Positions 1-7,829 of a stretch of DNA of 64,000 bases are shown piece after piece. Position numbers and translations under genes: made by a program. Under the pieces are notes generated by a model. That model saw nothing but the letters and a program-made list of their open reading frames with translations, ran no database searches and was not told the origin of the DNA. The stretch's first letter is position 1. The number at the start of each line of letters is the position of its first letter. This DNA is from an uncultured Alistipes sp. (GTDB lineage: Bacteria > Bacteroidota > Bacteroidia > Bacteroidales > Rikenellaceae), in contig CASDSD010000037.1 in the NCBI GenBank assembly GCA_949283205.1, positions 186,001 to 250,000 of the forward strand. The letters run 5' to 3'.

Positions 1-312
1 GCCGTGATATTTACGGGCGAGCCGGCATACGACCATATACGGGGCGGGCGGTGGCTCACCGACGGGCCCTATGCCGTGGTGCACAGGCTTTGCGTGGCGG
101 AAGGACGGCTCGGCCGCGGCTGCGCTACGGAGTTCATGCGTCGGACTGAAGAATATGTGCGGGGCCGCGTGGCGAGTATCCGCATAGATACGCACCCGGA
201 TAATATCCCCATGCAGGGGCTTATACGGAAATGCGGTTTCACATATTGCGGCGATGTGACAATCGAGAGCCGGCGTCTGGCCTTCGAGAGGCCCCTCGGC
301 GGGCGTGGATGA
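1..312 (+). CDS. GNAT-family N-acetyltransferase, C-terminal part (5' end outside window)
   Basis: The reading frame is open from the first base, so the true start lies upstream. The visible ~103 residues match the second half of a GNAT fold: a hydrophobic strand (AVVHRLCV) is followed by an acetyl-CoA loop-like segment (GRLGRGCATEFM), then a helix and the IRIDTHPDNIPMQGL stretch. That last stretch, with the following RKCGF motif, is typical of GNAT C-termini, where a conserved Asn in the 'N.pmq' motif precedes an aromatic residue near the end. The substrate cannot be judged. The gene ends 44 bp before the PepC-type peptidase and may be transcribed with it. Confidence 0.75.
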   Translation, partial: AVIFTGEPAYDHIRGGRWLTDGPYAVVHRLCVAEGRLGRGCATEFMRRTEEYVRGRVASIRIDTHPDNIPMQGLIRKCGFTYCGDVTIESRRLAFERPLGGRG

Positions 313-356
313 CAGGCCTGTGTCTGACCTGAAATTTTGTCAAATACCAATATGTT

Positions 357-1739
357 ATGAAGAAAACCTTGATTCTTATGTGCTTTGCGCTGGGGGCCGC
401 AGGCGCCGTGGCGCAGACCGACGGCGGCGGCATAAACGATGCGATGCTGGCGAAGATCCGCCAGGGATACGCCGCAACGCCCGAGCAGAAGGCGGTGAAG
501 AACGCCCTGGCCTCGACGTCGATAGCGACGCTGGCGATAAATTCGGAAAATCTGGCCATGTGCGACACCCATTTCTCGGACCGTGTCACCACGCGCGGCA
601 TAACGGACCAGAAGTCGTCGGGCCGCTGCTGGCTCTTCACGGGGTTGAACGTGCTGCGTGCGAAGATGATCGACAAATACGACCTGCCGTCGTTCGAGTT
701 CTCGCAGAACTACTGTTCGTTCTACGACCTGCTGGAGAAGTCGAACCTCTTCCTGCAGGCGGTGATCGACACGCGCGACGAGCCGATGGAGGACCGCAAG
801 GTGACGTGGCTGTTCCAGCACCCGATAGGGGACGGAGGACAGTTTACCGGCGTGTCGAACCTGATAATGAAGTACGGCGTGGTGCCCAAGTCGGCCATGC
901 CCGAGACCTACCAGAGCAACAACACGGGACAGATGACCATGATCCTCTCGCTCAAGCTGCGCGAGTACGGTCTCGAACTGCGCGGCATGAAACCCTCGCA
1001 GGCGGCCGGACGCAAGGTGGAGATGCTTACGGAGATTTACCGCATACTGGTCGAGTGTCTCGGCGTGCCGCCGACGGAGTTCGAGTGGACGCGCTGCGAC
1101 AAGGACGGCAATCCCGTCGAGACACGCCGCTATACGCCTAAACAGTTCTATGACGAGTACATAGGCGAGGACCTCGAGAAAAACTACGTGATGGTGATGA
1201 ACGACCCCTCGCGCGAGTACGGCAAGGTCTACGAGATAGAGTACGACCGCCATGTATACGACGGCGAGAACTGGCTTTATGTTAATCTGCCGATCGAACG
1301 TATCAAGGAGATGGCCATAGCCTCGATAAAGGACAATACGGCGATGTACTTCTCGTGCGACGTGGGCAAGTTCCTCGACCGCACGAAGGGTACGCTCGAC
1401 GTGGCCAACATGGACTACGCATCGCTGTTCGGCACCTCGTTCACGATGGACAAGCGCGAGCGTATCCAGACATACGCCAGCGGTTCGTCGCACGCCATGA
1501 CCCTCATTGCCGTCGACCTCGACGAGGCGGGCGCACCGAAAAAGTGGATGGTCGAGAACAGCTGGGGTGCCGCGTCGGGATATCAGGGCTGCCTGATCAT
1601 GACCGACGAGTGGTTCGACGAGTACATGTTCCGCGTAGTGGTGGAGCGCAAGTATGTCCCGCAGGATGTGCTCGACATGCTGGATCAGGAGCCCGTGCTG
1701 CTGCCGGCGTGGGATCCGATGTTCGCTCCCGAAGAGTAG
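357..1739 (+). CDS. Secreted C1-family aminopeptidase (PepC / bleomycin hydrolase type)
   Basis: A 460-residue papain-fold cysteine aminopeptidase of the PepC/bleomycin hydrolase family. The catalytic Cys lies in SSGRCWLF (about residue 91), His in SGSSHAMTL (about 379) and Asn in VENSWG (about 401), so the C/H/N triad is complete. Length is close to the usual 440-460 residues. Unlike cytosolic PepC, the protein starts with a Sec-type signal peptide (MKKTLILMCFALGAAGAVAQ), so export to the periplasm or surface is inferred; secreted forms are common in gut Bacteroidota. It probably trims peptides from the N-terminus. It is convergent with the minus-strand ssrA gene. Confidence 0.9.
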   Translation: MKKTLILMCFALGAAGAVAQTDGGGINDAMLAKIRQGYAATPEQKAVKNALASTSIATLAINSENLAMCDTHFSDRVTTRGITDQKSSGRCWLFTGLNVLRAKMIDKYDLPSFEFSQNYCSFYDLLEKSNLFLQAVIDTRDEPMEDRKVTWLFQHPIGDGGQFTGVSNLIMKYGVVPKSAMPETYQSNNTGQMTMILSLKLREYGLELRGMKPSQAAGRKVEMLTEIYRILVECLGVPPTEFEWTRCDKDGNPVETRRYTPKQFYDEYIGEDLEKNYVMVMNDPSREYGKVYEIEYDRHVYDGENWLYVNLPIERIKEMAIASIKDNTAMYFSCDVGKFLDRTKGTLDVANMDYASLFGTSFTMDKRERIQTYASGSSHAMTLIAVDLDEAGAPKKWMVENSWGAASGYQGCLIMTDEWFDEYMFRVVVERKYVPQDVLDMLDQEPVLLPAWDPMFAPEE

Positions 1740-1880
1740 CTGCGGAGCGGGCTATGTTGTCTCGGGCGGTGTCTGTCTTGTGACGGGCGCCGCCCGATGC
1801 TTTATATCTATATGGAGATGCGGCTGGGAACAGCAGGTGTGTTGTACGGAGAGACGGCTTGTGCGGCGCCCATCCATTCA

Positions 1881-1915
1881 CAAAAAACACCCGCCGGCAT
1901 GTGTCGGCGGGTGTT
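1881..1915 (-). terminator. Rho-independent terminator of ssrA
   Basis: An 11-bp stem (AACACCCGCCG at 1886-1896 pairing with CGGCGGGTGTT at 1905-1915) has an 8-base loop. On the minus strand it is followed by a run of T (complement of 1882-1887). It begins about 19 bases past the tmRNA 3' end. It could also slow readthrough from the convergent peptidase gene. The 1740-1880 stretch shows nothing else recognisable. Confidence 0.85.
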
Positions 1916-1933
1916 GTCCGTTTGTGGGGCTTG

Positions 1934-2332
1934 TGGAGGCGGCGGGAGTCGAACCCGCGTCCAAACAAGGAACCCGAAGGCTTTCTACACGTTTATTCTG
2001 CGATTAATCCTCTTGCTCGGGATGGCCGCAGACGGCCTGACCCTTGCCGCAGTCTCTTTGTTTTCGCACGGCGGCCGAGACCTCCGCCGCACTATCCCCT
2101 AATTGATGATACCCCGTGTGAACGGTTGCCAAGGGCAGGGCCCCCGTTCGGGATACTCGTCATCGAATCGCCTGGGACCCGATGATTAAGCCCGATTCTC
2201 CTTGAAAATTAGGCAGCGAGTGCGTAGCTGTTATTGCCATTTGTAGTTCGAGTGTTGAGATTTACGAGCCACCACACAAAGCTCGACGTGCTTACGATCA
2301 GACTCTGCAAGCTGTCAAAACCGGTCGCCCCC
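1934..2332 (-). ncRNA. ssrA: Transfer-messenger RNA (tmRNA)
   Basis: On the minus strand the 5' end GGGGGCGACC pairs with the 3' end (CGCCTCC) to form a 7-bp acceptor stem with one G-U pair. The T-arm sequence GGTTCGACTCCC is present near the 3' end. The mRNA-like part at 2238-2209 reads GGC AAT AAC AGC TAC GCA CTC GCT GCC TAA, giving the tag (A)GNNSYALAA with the Bacteroidota-type YALAA end. The discriminator A is at 1934. The genome continues C-A-A, so the terminal CCA is not fully encoded and must be completed by tRNA nucleotidyltransferase. The RNA rescues stalled ribosomes and tags the nascent chain for proteolysis. Confidence 0.95.
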
Positions 2333-2344
2333 GATCAGACGCTG

Positions 2345-2352
2345 CAAAAATA
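2345..2352 (-). promoter_or_regulatory. Predicted ssrA promoter, -7 element
   Basis: The minus strand reads TATTTTTG, matching the Bacteroidota -7 consensus TAnnTTTG, 12 bases before the tmRNA 5' end. No clear -33 TTTG is seen at the expected spacing. Confidence 0.6.
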
Positions 2353-2386
2353 GTGAAATATTTTTACATCGAATCGCTTTTGTCGC

Positions 2387-2394
2387 TACATTTG
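2387..2394 (+). promoter_or_regulatory. Predicted lrgAB promoter, -7 element directly before the start codon
   Basis: TACATTTG fits TAnnTTTG and ends only 5 bases before the lrgA ATG at 2400. Transcription would start at or very near the start codon. The -33 position has no clear TTTG. Confidence 0.5.
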
Positions 2395-2399
2395 CGGCC

Positions 2400-2732
2400 A
2401 TGATCGGAATTTTTGCAATCCTCGCGTGCTGGGGAGCGGGTAATCTCATCAGCATGCTCACGGGCGGATACGTCTCGGGGAACGTCATAGGTATGGTGCT
2501 GCTCTATGCGGCGTTGCACTACCGTGTGGTGAAGGCCGAGCAGGTGGCTCCCGTGGCCAGGTTCCTGCTCGGGGCCATGGCGCTCTTCTTCGTGCCGTTC
2601 GGTGTCGGGCTGATGACCTCGTACGAGGTTATAGCCGACAACCTCGTCGCCGTGGTGGCCGCTGCAGCAGTTAGCACCGTACTCGTGATTGCCGTCATTG
2701 GGTTCGTTTGTCAGAAAATGCGCAAAAGATGA
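2400..2732 (+). CDS. lrgA: CidA/LrgA-family membrane protein
   Basis: A 110-residue protein with about four hydrophobic segments and the family pattern GGYVSGNVIGMVLLY, then FFVPFGVGLM. Length is usual for CidA/LrgA. These are holin-like inner-membrane proteins described as modulators of murein hydrolase export and autolysis; some homologues with LrgB move small metabolites such as pyruvate or glycolate, so the role here is open. The stop overlaps the next start by 4 bp (ATGA), the classic arrangement for co-translated lrgA and lrgB. Confidence 0.88.
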   Translation: MIGIFAILACWGAGNLISMLTGGYVSGNVIGMVLLYAALHYRVVKAEQVAPVARFLLGAMALFFVPFGVGLMTSYEVIADNLVAVVAAAAVSTVLVIAVIGFVCQKMRKR

Positions 2733-3424
2733 TACATCAGTTCCTCGAGTCGGAGACATTCCTCCTCGCACTCACGATAGCAATATACTGTGCCGGAATG
2801 GCCATTTACCGCCGCACGGGCATATCGCTGCTGCATCCCGTCGTGATCACCTTCCTGGCCCTGATCGGGTTCCTGCTGGCCTTCGACATCCCGTACGAGT
2901 CGTACCGCGAGGCGACGCGCATCCTTGACTTCGGCCTCGGCATGTCGGTGGTGGCGTTGGGGTACCTGCTCTACGAGCAGGAGGAGCGTATGAAAGGACA
3001 GGTGCTGCCCATCCTCGCGTCGGTGGTGACGGGCAGCGTCGTGGGTATTCTGAGCGTTGTATACATAGCCCGTTTTCTCGGGGCGTCGCGTCTGATTCAG
3101 GATTCGCTGGTACCCAAGTCCGTGACGGTGCCCATTGCCGTCACCATATCGGAAAACATCGGCGGCGAGAGTTCAATAACATCCGTCGTGGTCTTCGTCG
3201 TTGGTATCTTCGGGGCCCTGATAGGATTCTCGCTCATGCGGCTGCTGCATATCGACGATCCCGTGGCGCGCGGCCTGGCAATGGGGTCGGCAGCGCACGG
3301 CATAGGTACCGCCCGCTCGATCGAGCAGGGCGCCGTCGAAGGGGCGTTGAGCGGCCTGGCCATGGCGCTGATGGGAGTGGCTACGGCCGTGCTGGCACCA
3401 ATTATCGCCCGATTCCTCTATTGA
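2729..3424 (+). CDS. lrgB: LrgB-family inner-membrane protein
   Basis: A 231-residue, strongly hydrophobic protein with LrgB signatures: LLHPVVITFLALIGF, LVPKSVTVPIAV and the conserved AMGSAAHGIGTAR near the C-terminus. The start is set at the ATG that overlaps the lrgA stop; an upstream TTG at 2708 is in frame but would overlap lrgA by 25 bp for no visible reason. LrgB works with LrgA in the membrane and is linked to control of autolysis or to export of small acids. No LytSR-type two-component regulator is adjacent. Confidence 0.88.
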   Translation: MIHQFLESETFLLALTIAIYCAGMAIYRRTGISLLHPVVITFLALIGFLLAFDIPYESYREATRILDFGLGMSVVALGYLLYEQEERMKGQVLPILASVVTGSVVGILSVVYIARFLGASRLIQDSLVPKSVTVPIAVTISENIGGESSITSVVVFVVGIFGALIGFSLMRLLHIDDPVARGLAMGSAAHGIGTARSIEQGAVEGALSGLAMALMGVATAVLAPIIARFLY

Positions 3425-3577
3425 TCGTCCGCTGCGTCGGGCTGTCCCGATAAAATATTGCGACCGTTTGCCCTGCACCGAAGTGCGGGGCTGTTTTGTT
3501 CGCGGCGCTCCTGCCGAGTTCGGCCGGGGTGCGGGTCGTATCAAAAAGTGCCGAAAGGCATATTTTTCGCAAGATAG

Positions 3578-3608
3578 TTTATAAATCTATTTAAAAATGA
3601 TAACTTTG
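3578..3608 (+). promoter_or_regulatory. Predicted promoter of the AspT/YidE-type transporter
   Basis: TAACTTTG at 3601-3608 is a full -7 match. TTTA at 3578-3581 lies 19 bases upstream, a near match to the -33 TTTG. The surrounding 3540-3600 sequence is AT-rich compared with the neighbouring genes. Confidence 0.6.
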
Positions 3609-3642
3609 CGCTTTGTTTTCAGGTCAAACTAAATTTTCTGTC

Positions 3643-5307
3643 ATGGGGTGGTTGTACAATCTCTTCACGGGCGACGGTATTGCCCATACGGTTATCGTGA
3701 TCTCGCTGGTCATAACGCTGGGCATACTTCTGGGTAAGGTGAAGGTCAAGGGCATATCCTTCGGCGTAACGTGGATCCTGTTCGTAGGCATCGCGGCGGG
3801 ACATTTCGGGTTTACCGTCGAGCCGCAGACCCTCAATTTCATCAAGGAGTTCGGATTGATCCTCTTCGTCTTCTCGATCGGCCTGCAGGTGGGTCCCGGA
3901 TTCATCTCTTCGCTCAAGGAGGGCGGCATAAAACTCGTCGGGTGCGCCGTGGCGATTGTCTTGCTCGGCGTGGCTACAACTTATGTGATATATCTCGTGA
4001 CGGATACCCCCATGCCGACGATGGTGGGAGTGCTGTCGGGCGCCGTGACCAACACACCCGGGCTGGGTGCCGCACAGCAGGCTTATGCCGATGCCACGGG
4101 TATCGACGACCCCACGATCGCATTGGGGTATGCCGTGGCCTATCCGCTCGGCGTGGTGGGAATAATCCTCTCGATGATATTCCTGCGAGTGGCCACGCGT
4201 GTGAATTTCGCCGATGAGAACAGGGCTCTCGAAGAGATGAGCGGCGAGCGCAACTATGCCGATCGCCTTTCGGTTGTCTTCTCGAACGATGCGCTGGAGG
4301 GGCAGAACATAGCCCATCTGAGCGAACTCATAAACCGCTCGTTCGTGATATCACGCATAATGCACGAGGACGGGTCCATAACCATCGCGGACGGGGACAG
4401 CGTGCTGAAGGTAGGGGACAAGTTGCGTCTGATCTGCTCTACGGAGGATACGGAGGCCATTGTCGCATTCCTCGGGCAGCGTATCGACATGTCGATGGAG
4501 GAGTGGGGCGCAGGTCAGCTCTCGCAAAAGCAGCTCGTGTCGCGCCGCATCATCATAACCAAGTCCGAAATCAACGGCAAACGTCTTTCGGATCTGCACC
4601 TGCGTACAAAGTACGGTATCAATATAACCCGCATAAACCGTTCCGGCATAGACCTGATACCGTATCAGGGCATGGAGCTGCAGATGGGTGACCGCGTGAT
4701 GGTCGTGGGCAACGAGAATGCCATCGAGCAGGTTGCCGGAGTGCTTGGAAACTCCCTGAAGAAGTTGCGCGAGCCGCAGTTGCTGACCATATTCCTCGGC
4801 ATAGCGCTGGGAGTGCTGCTCGGATCGATACCCCTGATGAATATCCCGCAGCCGGTGAAGCTCGGCCTTGCCGGCGGTCCGCTTATTGTGGCCATCCTTA
4901 TCGGCCGCTTCGGGCCGCACTTCCATCTGGTGACATATACCACCATGAGTGCCAATCTGATGTTGCGCGAGGTGGGCCTTGCTCTGTTCCTCGCGGGTGT
5001 GGGCATAAGTGCCGGCGACGGTTTCATCGACGCCATTGTCGGCGGAGGATATCGCTGGATAGGCTACGGATTCATCATTACCGTGGTTCCATTAATCCTG
5101 GTGGGGCTGTTTGCCCGCTTCCGGCTGAAGATGAGCTACTATACGTTGATGGGACTTATCGCCGGAAGTACGACCGATCCCCCCGCACTCGGATATGCGA
5201 GCGGCGCTGCGGGGAACGACATGCCGGCCGTAGGGTATGCGACGGTATATCCCGTTGTGATGTTTCTGCGCGTACTGACGGCGCAGATGCTCATTCTTGC
5301 GGCCTGA
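3643..5307 (+). CDS. AspT/YidE/YbjL-family transporter with paired RCK_C domains
   Basis: A 554-residue membrane protein with the duplicated layout of the AspT/YidE/YbjL antiporter family: an N-terminal hydrophobic half, two cytosolic TrkA-C (RCK_C)-like domains at about residues 205-380, and a second hydrophobic half. The paired motifs GAVTNTPGLGAA and GSTTDPPALGYA mark equivalent positions of the two repeats. AspT exchanges aspartate and alanine, but most members have no known substrate, so an anion or amino-acid exchanger is the limit of inference. The ATG at 3643 is preferred over a TTG at 3613, which lies almost at the predicted transcription start. Confidence 0.85.
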   Translation: MGWLYNLFTGDGIAHTVIVISLVITLGILLGKVKVKGISFGVTWILFVGIAAGHFGFTVEPQTLNFIKEFGLILFVFSIGLQVGPGFISSLKEGGIKLVGCAVAIVLLGVATTYVIYLVTDTPMPTMVGVLSGAVTNTPGLGAAQQAYADATGIDDPTIALGYAVAYPLGVVGIILSMIFLRVATRVNFADENRALEEMSGERNYADRLSVVFSNDALEGQNIAHLSELINRSFVISRIMHEDGSITIADGDSVLKVGDKLRLICSTEDTEAIVAFLGQRIDMSMEEWGAGQLSQKQLVSRRIIITKSEINGKRLSDLHLRTKYGINITRINRSGIDLIPYQGMELQMGDRVMVVGNENAIEQVAGVLGNSLKKLREPQLLTIFLGIALGVLLGSIPLMNIPQPVKLGLAGGPLIVAILIGRFGPHFHLVTYTTMSANLMLREVGLALFLAGVGISAGDGFIDAIVGGGYRWIGYGFIITVVPLILVGLFARFRLKMSYYTLMGLIAGSTTDPPALGYASGAAGNDMPAVGYATVYPVVMFLRVLTAQMLILAA

Positions 5308-5329
5308 TTCTCGGCATACGGGTTTGCCG

Positions 5330-5551
5330 TTATCGATTCGGGCGCCGGTTGCAGCAGCTCCGGCGCTCTTTTATTGTCTTTGCTTTTTTTGGGGGCGTTG
5401 TCTGTCTTATCTCGCGGAGCGGGCACCCGGTGTCGCTGCACGATGCGCATGAGGAGACGTTTCGGCCGGTTATGCGGCGCACGATAGCGCGCAGGACGAT
5501 CCCCGCCACTACAACACCTATGACTGCTACCGTTATCTCTTGCCAGTCCAT
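5330..5551 (-). CDS. Small Cys-rich membrane protein, FeoB-associated type
   Basis: A 73-residue protein. One N-terminal membrane segment (about residues 5-24) is followed by a basic patch, then a cysteine cluster CASCSDTGCPL and a second CC pair near a lysine/arginine-rich tail. The layout resembles the FeoB-associated Cys-rich membrane proteins (one TM helix plus CxxC...C), which accompany ferrous iron transporters, but no feoB is in view. The start is supported by a near-perfect promoter just upstream. It converges with the transporter gene, leaving 22 bp between stops. Assignment rests on layout only; an unrelated small membrane protein is possible. Confidence 0.6.
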   Translation of the reverse strand: MDWQEITVAVIGVVVAGIVLRAIVRRITGRNVSSCASCSDTGCPLREIRQTTPPKKAKTIKERRSCCNRRPNR

Positions 5552-5572
5552 GCCGTAATCTTTTGGTCGGGT

Positions 5573-5604
5573 CAAAGATAAAAAAAGGTGAGAGCAGAGA
5601 CAAA
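5573..5604 (-). promoter_or_regulatory. Promoter of the small Cys-rich protein
   Basis: Minus strand: TTTG (5604-5601), 20-base spacer, TATCTTTG (5580-5573). Both elements match the Bacteroidota consensus. It fixes the ATG at 5551 as the start and excludes a longer open frame that begins further upstream. The rest of 5605-5805 holds no recognisable gene. Confidence 0.75.
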
Positions 5605-5805
5605 TCGGAAATGGAGTTTTCGATATTTGGCTGTACCGAGGCACATTCTGGACGGCATCAAAGATACTGATTATGGCAGCAACCTTTGAAATTCGTCGCG
5701 ACAGGGGTTGCTGGGCAGGTGTCGCATTCGGACGCTTATATGTATCAGTAGTAATGATCGTTGGGTAGTATGGAGGCCTCTTCTGGCGTTTTTTCAATAA
5801 AATTG

Positions 5806-5834
5806 TTTGGTTGTTGGAAATTTTTGTATATTTG
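5806..5834 (+). promoter_or_regulatory. Promoter of the Hist1-like gene
   Basis: TTTG at 5806-5809 and TATATTTG at 5827-5834 are separated by 17 bases. The start codon follows 35 bases after the -7 element. Confidence 0.65.
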
Positions 5835-5869
5835 CACAGATATCAAACCATTAAACAAAAATAAAAGCT

Positions 5870-6046
5870 ATGAAGACTTTGATAGAACAGATCGCAGCGC
5901 AGTACGAGGCTTTCTCGACCAATGCGAATGCCCAGGTTGAGAAGAATAACAAGGCAGCCGGTGTGCGTGCCCGTAAGGCCGCTCTTGAGTTGACGAAACT
6001 TCTCAAGGATTTCCGCAAGATGTCGGTTGACGAGGCCAAGAAGTAG
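5870..6046 (+). CDS. Histone H1-like (Hist1/Hc1) family protein
   Basis: A 58-residue, lysine-rich, helical protein that begins MKTLIEQIAAQYEAF and ends DFRKMSVDEAKK. It matches the short Bacteroidota proteins assigned to the histone H1-like Hc1 family, usually 55-60 residues, with the RARKAALELTKLLKDFRK segment near the C-terminus. A nucleoid or RNA-binding role is assumed from the family name and charge, not shown. The gene has its own promoter and a strong terminator, so it is monocistronic and probably well expressed. Confidence 0.8.
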   Translation: MKTLIEQIAAQYEAFSTNANAQVEKNNKAAGVRARKAALELTKLLKDFRKMSVDEAKK

Positions 6047-6060
6047 TCTCTCAGCATACG

Positions 6061-6106
6061 AAAAGCAGCGAGGAGAATTCATAAAGAACTCTCCTCGCTG
6101 CTTTTT
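6061..6106. terminator. Bidirectional terminator between the Hist1-like gene and eptA-like gene
   Basis: A 15-bp stem (AAAGCAGCGAGGAGA, 6062-6076, with TCTCCTCGCTGCTTT, 6090-6104) has A residues on the left and a T-run on the right. It serves the plus-strand Hist1 gene and the convergent minus-strand phosphoethanolamine transferase gene. Confidence 0.9.
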
Positions 6107-6122
6107 GTCCATCGGTGCCCGT

Positions 6123-7823
6123 TTACTCCGTCTGCCTCTGCTGGAGCATTATTCCCATGCGGGCGAAGGCATCGCGCTGCATGGCATCTATGCCTATCCG
6201 TTCGTCAAGGGGTACGGCCTCGTTGTGGTCGTTGAGATAGTATCGTGTGGCGTCGCGGTCGAAGTCGGGGCTCACCAGAGAGGCCTTCTCGTTGCAGTAG
6301 GGTGAGGTTACCGACGCAATGTCGGCCATGGTGTGGAATACCGAATAGCTCGTGGCGGGGGCGTAGCAGTTCATGTGTGCGGCGCGCACCTTCTCCGGGA
6401 ACAGTTCCTCGTATTCGGGTGAAAACCATGCCAGCGATGCCACGTGAAGCTGGTAATAGGTCACCGTGGGCGATGCGTGGAGGAACCGCTGGTCGCATTT
6501 GTCGAGCAGGTCCTCGCCGTGGTCGGCGCAATAGAAGAGCGCGCTGCAGTCGCCCGATGCCGAAATGGCTCCTATTATCTCGGCGATGACGTGGTCGGTA
6601 TATACGATCGAGTTGTCGTAGGCATTGCGGATCTTGTCCATGTTGCGCGGGCTTATGGCCACATCGTCATCGGGCAGGAAGGTGGCATATTTGCGAGGAT
6701 AACGTTGGTGATAGCTGAAATGGGATCCGTAGGAGTGGAGTATGAAGAGTATGCGCTCCGACCGGTCCTCCTTGAGCGCCTGGCGGACGAAGTCGACCAT
6801 CTGCCCGTCAAACCGCGGCGAGTCGACGTAGACGATATGCTGCGCGTCATGTGCAAGGTTGTCTATCATGGCGCCCTGCGGCGACTGGTTCGATATGAAG
6901 TATGTCGAGAATCCCGCTTCGTTGAAGAGCTGCGGCAGCCCCTTGCGGCGATAGAGCTCTTCGTGCTGCGAGGTGTGGATCGACGAGAGTATCATCGGGA
7001 CGCTCTTGTGTGTGGTGTTGCTCTGCGTGAGTACGTTGCGGAAGAGCGCTATGCCCTTCATCTTCGACAGCTCGGGGTTTGTGTCGCGGTTGTATCCGTA
7101 GAGCTGCCAGCTGGCGGCACGCGATGCCTCGCCTATGACGAGAACATAGACCTCGCGCCGGCCGTTGTCGACAGGGGTGTGTCGCGCCTCGAAGGAGAAT
7201 CCCTCGGATGTCCGGTCATAGCGGTCGATCTTGCGTGTCTCCGATATGCTGAGCCCCATGTTGTAGCATACGTTCACGGGGAATACCTCGTCGCGCAGTA
7301 CGTGTCGGACCTCACCCCGGCAGCCGAGCAGCAGGACGACGACACCTGCGGCCATGACCGACACGCCCGTGTGCAGCATTGTGCGCCGTGTGCGTGCGGG
7401 CAGTTCTATGCGGCGGCGTATGTGCATCGTGGCGATCCACAGCAGCGGAATGTATATTATGCAGACGGCGATTACCGACGGGTATATGTTGCTGAGCAGT
7501 TCCGTAGCCTCCCCCGGGTTTGTGGTCGTGAGGTTGAGGAACATGTCGGTGGCGATGATCGAGTTGCCGAACAGGTACGACAGCACTATCTGGAAGGCGC
7601 TGAGGAAGATGAAGAATATGCCGCACCATACCATCACTCCCGACCTGCGGGCCAGGGAGGTGAAGGCCGTGTAGGCGCCCAGCGGCAGCATGATGCCGGC
7701 GACGGTGGCCCACAGGGGATTCTTTTCGGTATATGCCAGGATCGCTACGGGCAGCATGAGCGCCACGATGTTGGCGGCGGCGAGGGCGACGGCATTGCGT
7801 GTTATGTTGTTTTTCATGTCCAT
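6123..7823 (-). CDS. Phosphoethanolamine transferase, EptA/sulfatase fold
   Basis: A 566-residue protein with five predicted N-terminal membrane helices (to about residue 170) and a periplasmic alkaline-phosphatase/sulfatase-type domain. Conserved landmarks are the GEASRA loop with LYGYNRDTNP (231-250), SNTTHKSVP, NAYDNSIVYTD, and CADHGEDL followed by a FLHASP histidine, which supply the zinc ligands. EptA and MCR enzymes transfer phosphoethanolamine from phosphatidylethanolamine to lipid A; Bacteroidota lipid A carries this group. The residue aligned with the usual nucleophile Thr of GETARA is Ala, followed by Ser (see findings). It is last in an operon, starting 6 bp after the Omp85-type gene. 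Confidence 0.82.
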   Translation of the reverse strand: MDMKNNITRNAVALAAANIVALMLPVAILAYTEKNPLWATVAGIMLPLGAYTAFTSLARRSGVMVWCGIFFIFLSAFQIVLSYLFGNSIIATDMFLNLTTTNPGEATELLSNIYPSVIAVCIIYIPLLWIATMHIRRRIELPARTRRTMLHTGVSVMAAGVVVLLLGCRGEVRHVLRDEVFPVNVCYNMGLSISETRKIDRYDRTSEGFSFEARHTPVDNGRREVYVLVIGEASRAASWQLYGYNRDTNPELSKMKGIALFRNVLTQSNTTHKSVPMILSSIHTSQHEELYRRKGLPQLFNEAGFSTYFISNQSPQGAMIDNLAHDAQHIVYVDSPRFDGQMVDFVRQALKEDRSERILFILHSYGSHFSYHQRYPRKYATFLPDDDVAISPRNMDKIRNAYDNSIVYTDHVIAEIIGAISASGDCSALFYCADHGEDLLDKCDQRFLHASPTVTYYQLHVASLAWFSPEYEELFPEKVRAAHMNCYAPATSYSVFHTMADIASVTSPYCNEKASLVSPDFDRDATRYYLNDHNEAVPLDERIGIDAMQRDAFARMGIMLQQRQTE

Positions 7824-7829
7824 TCTCCG

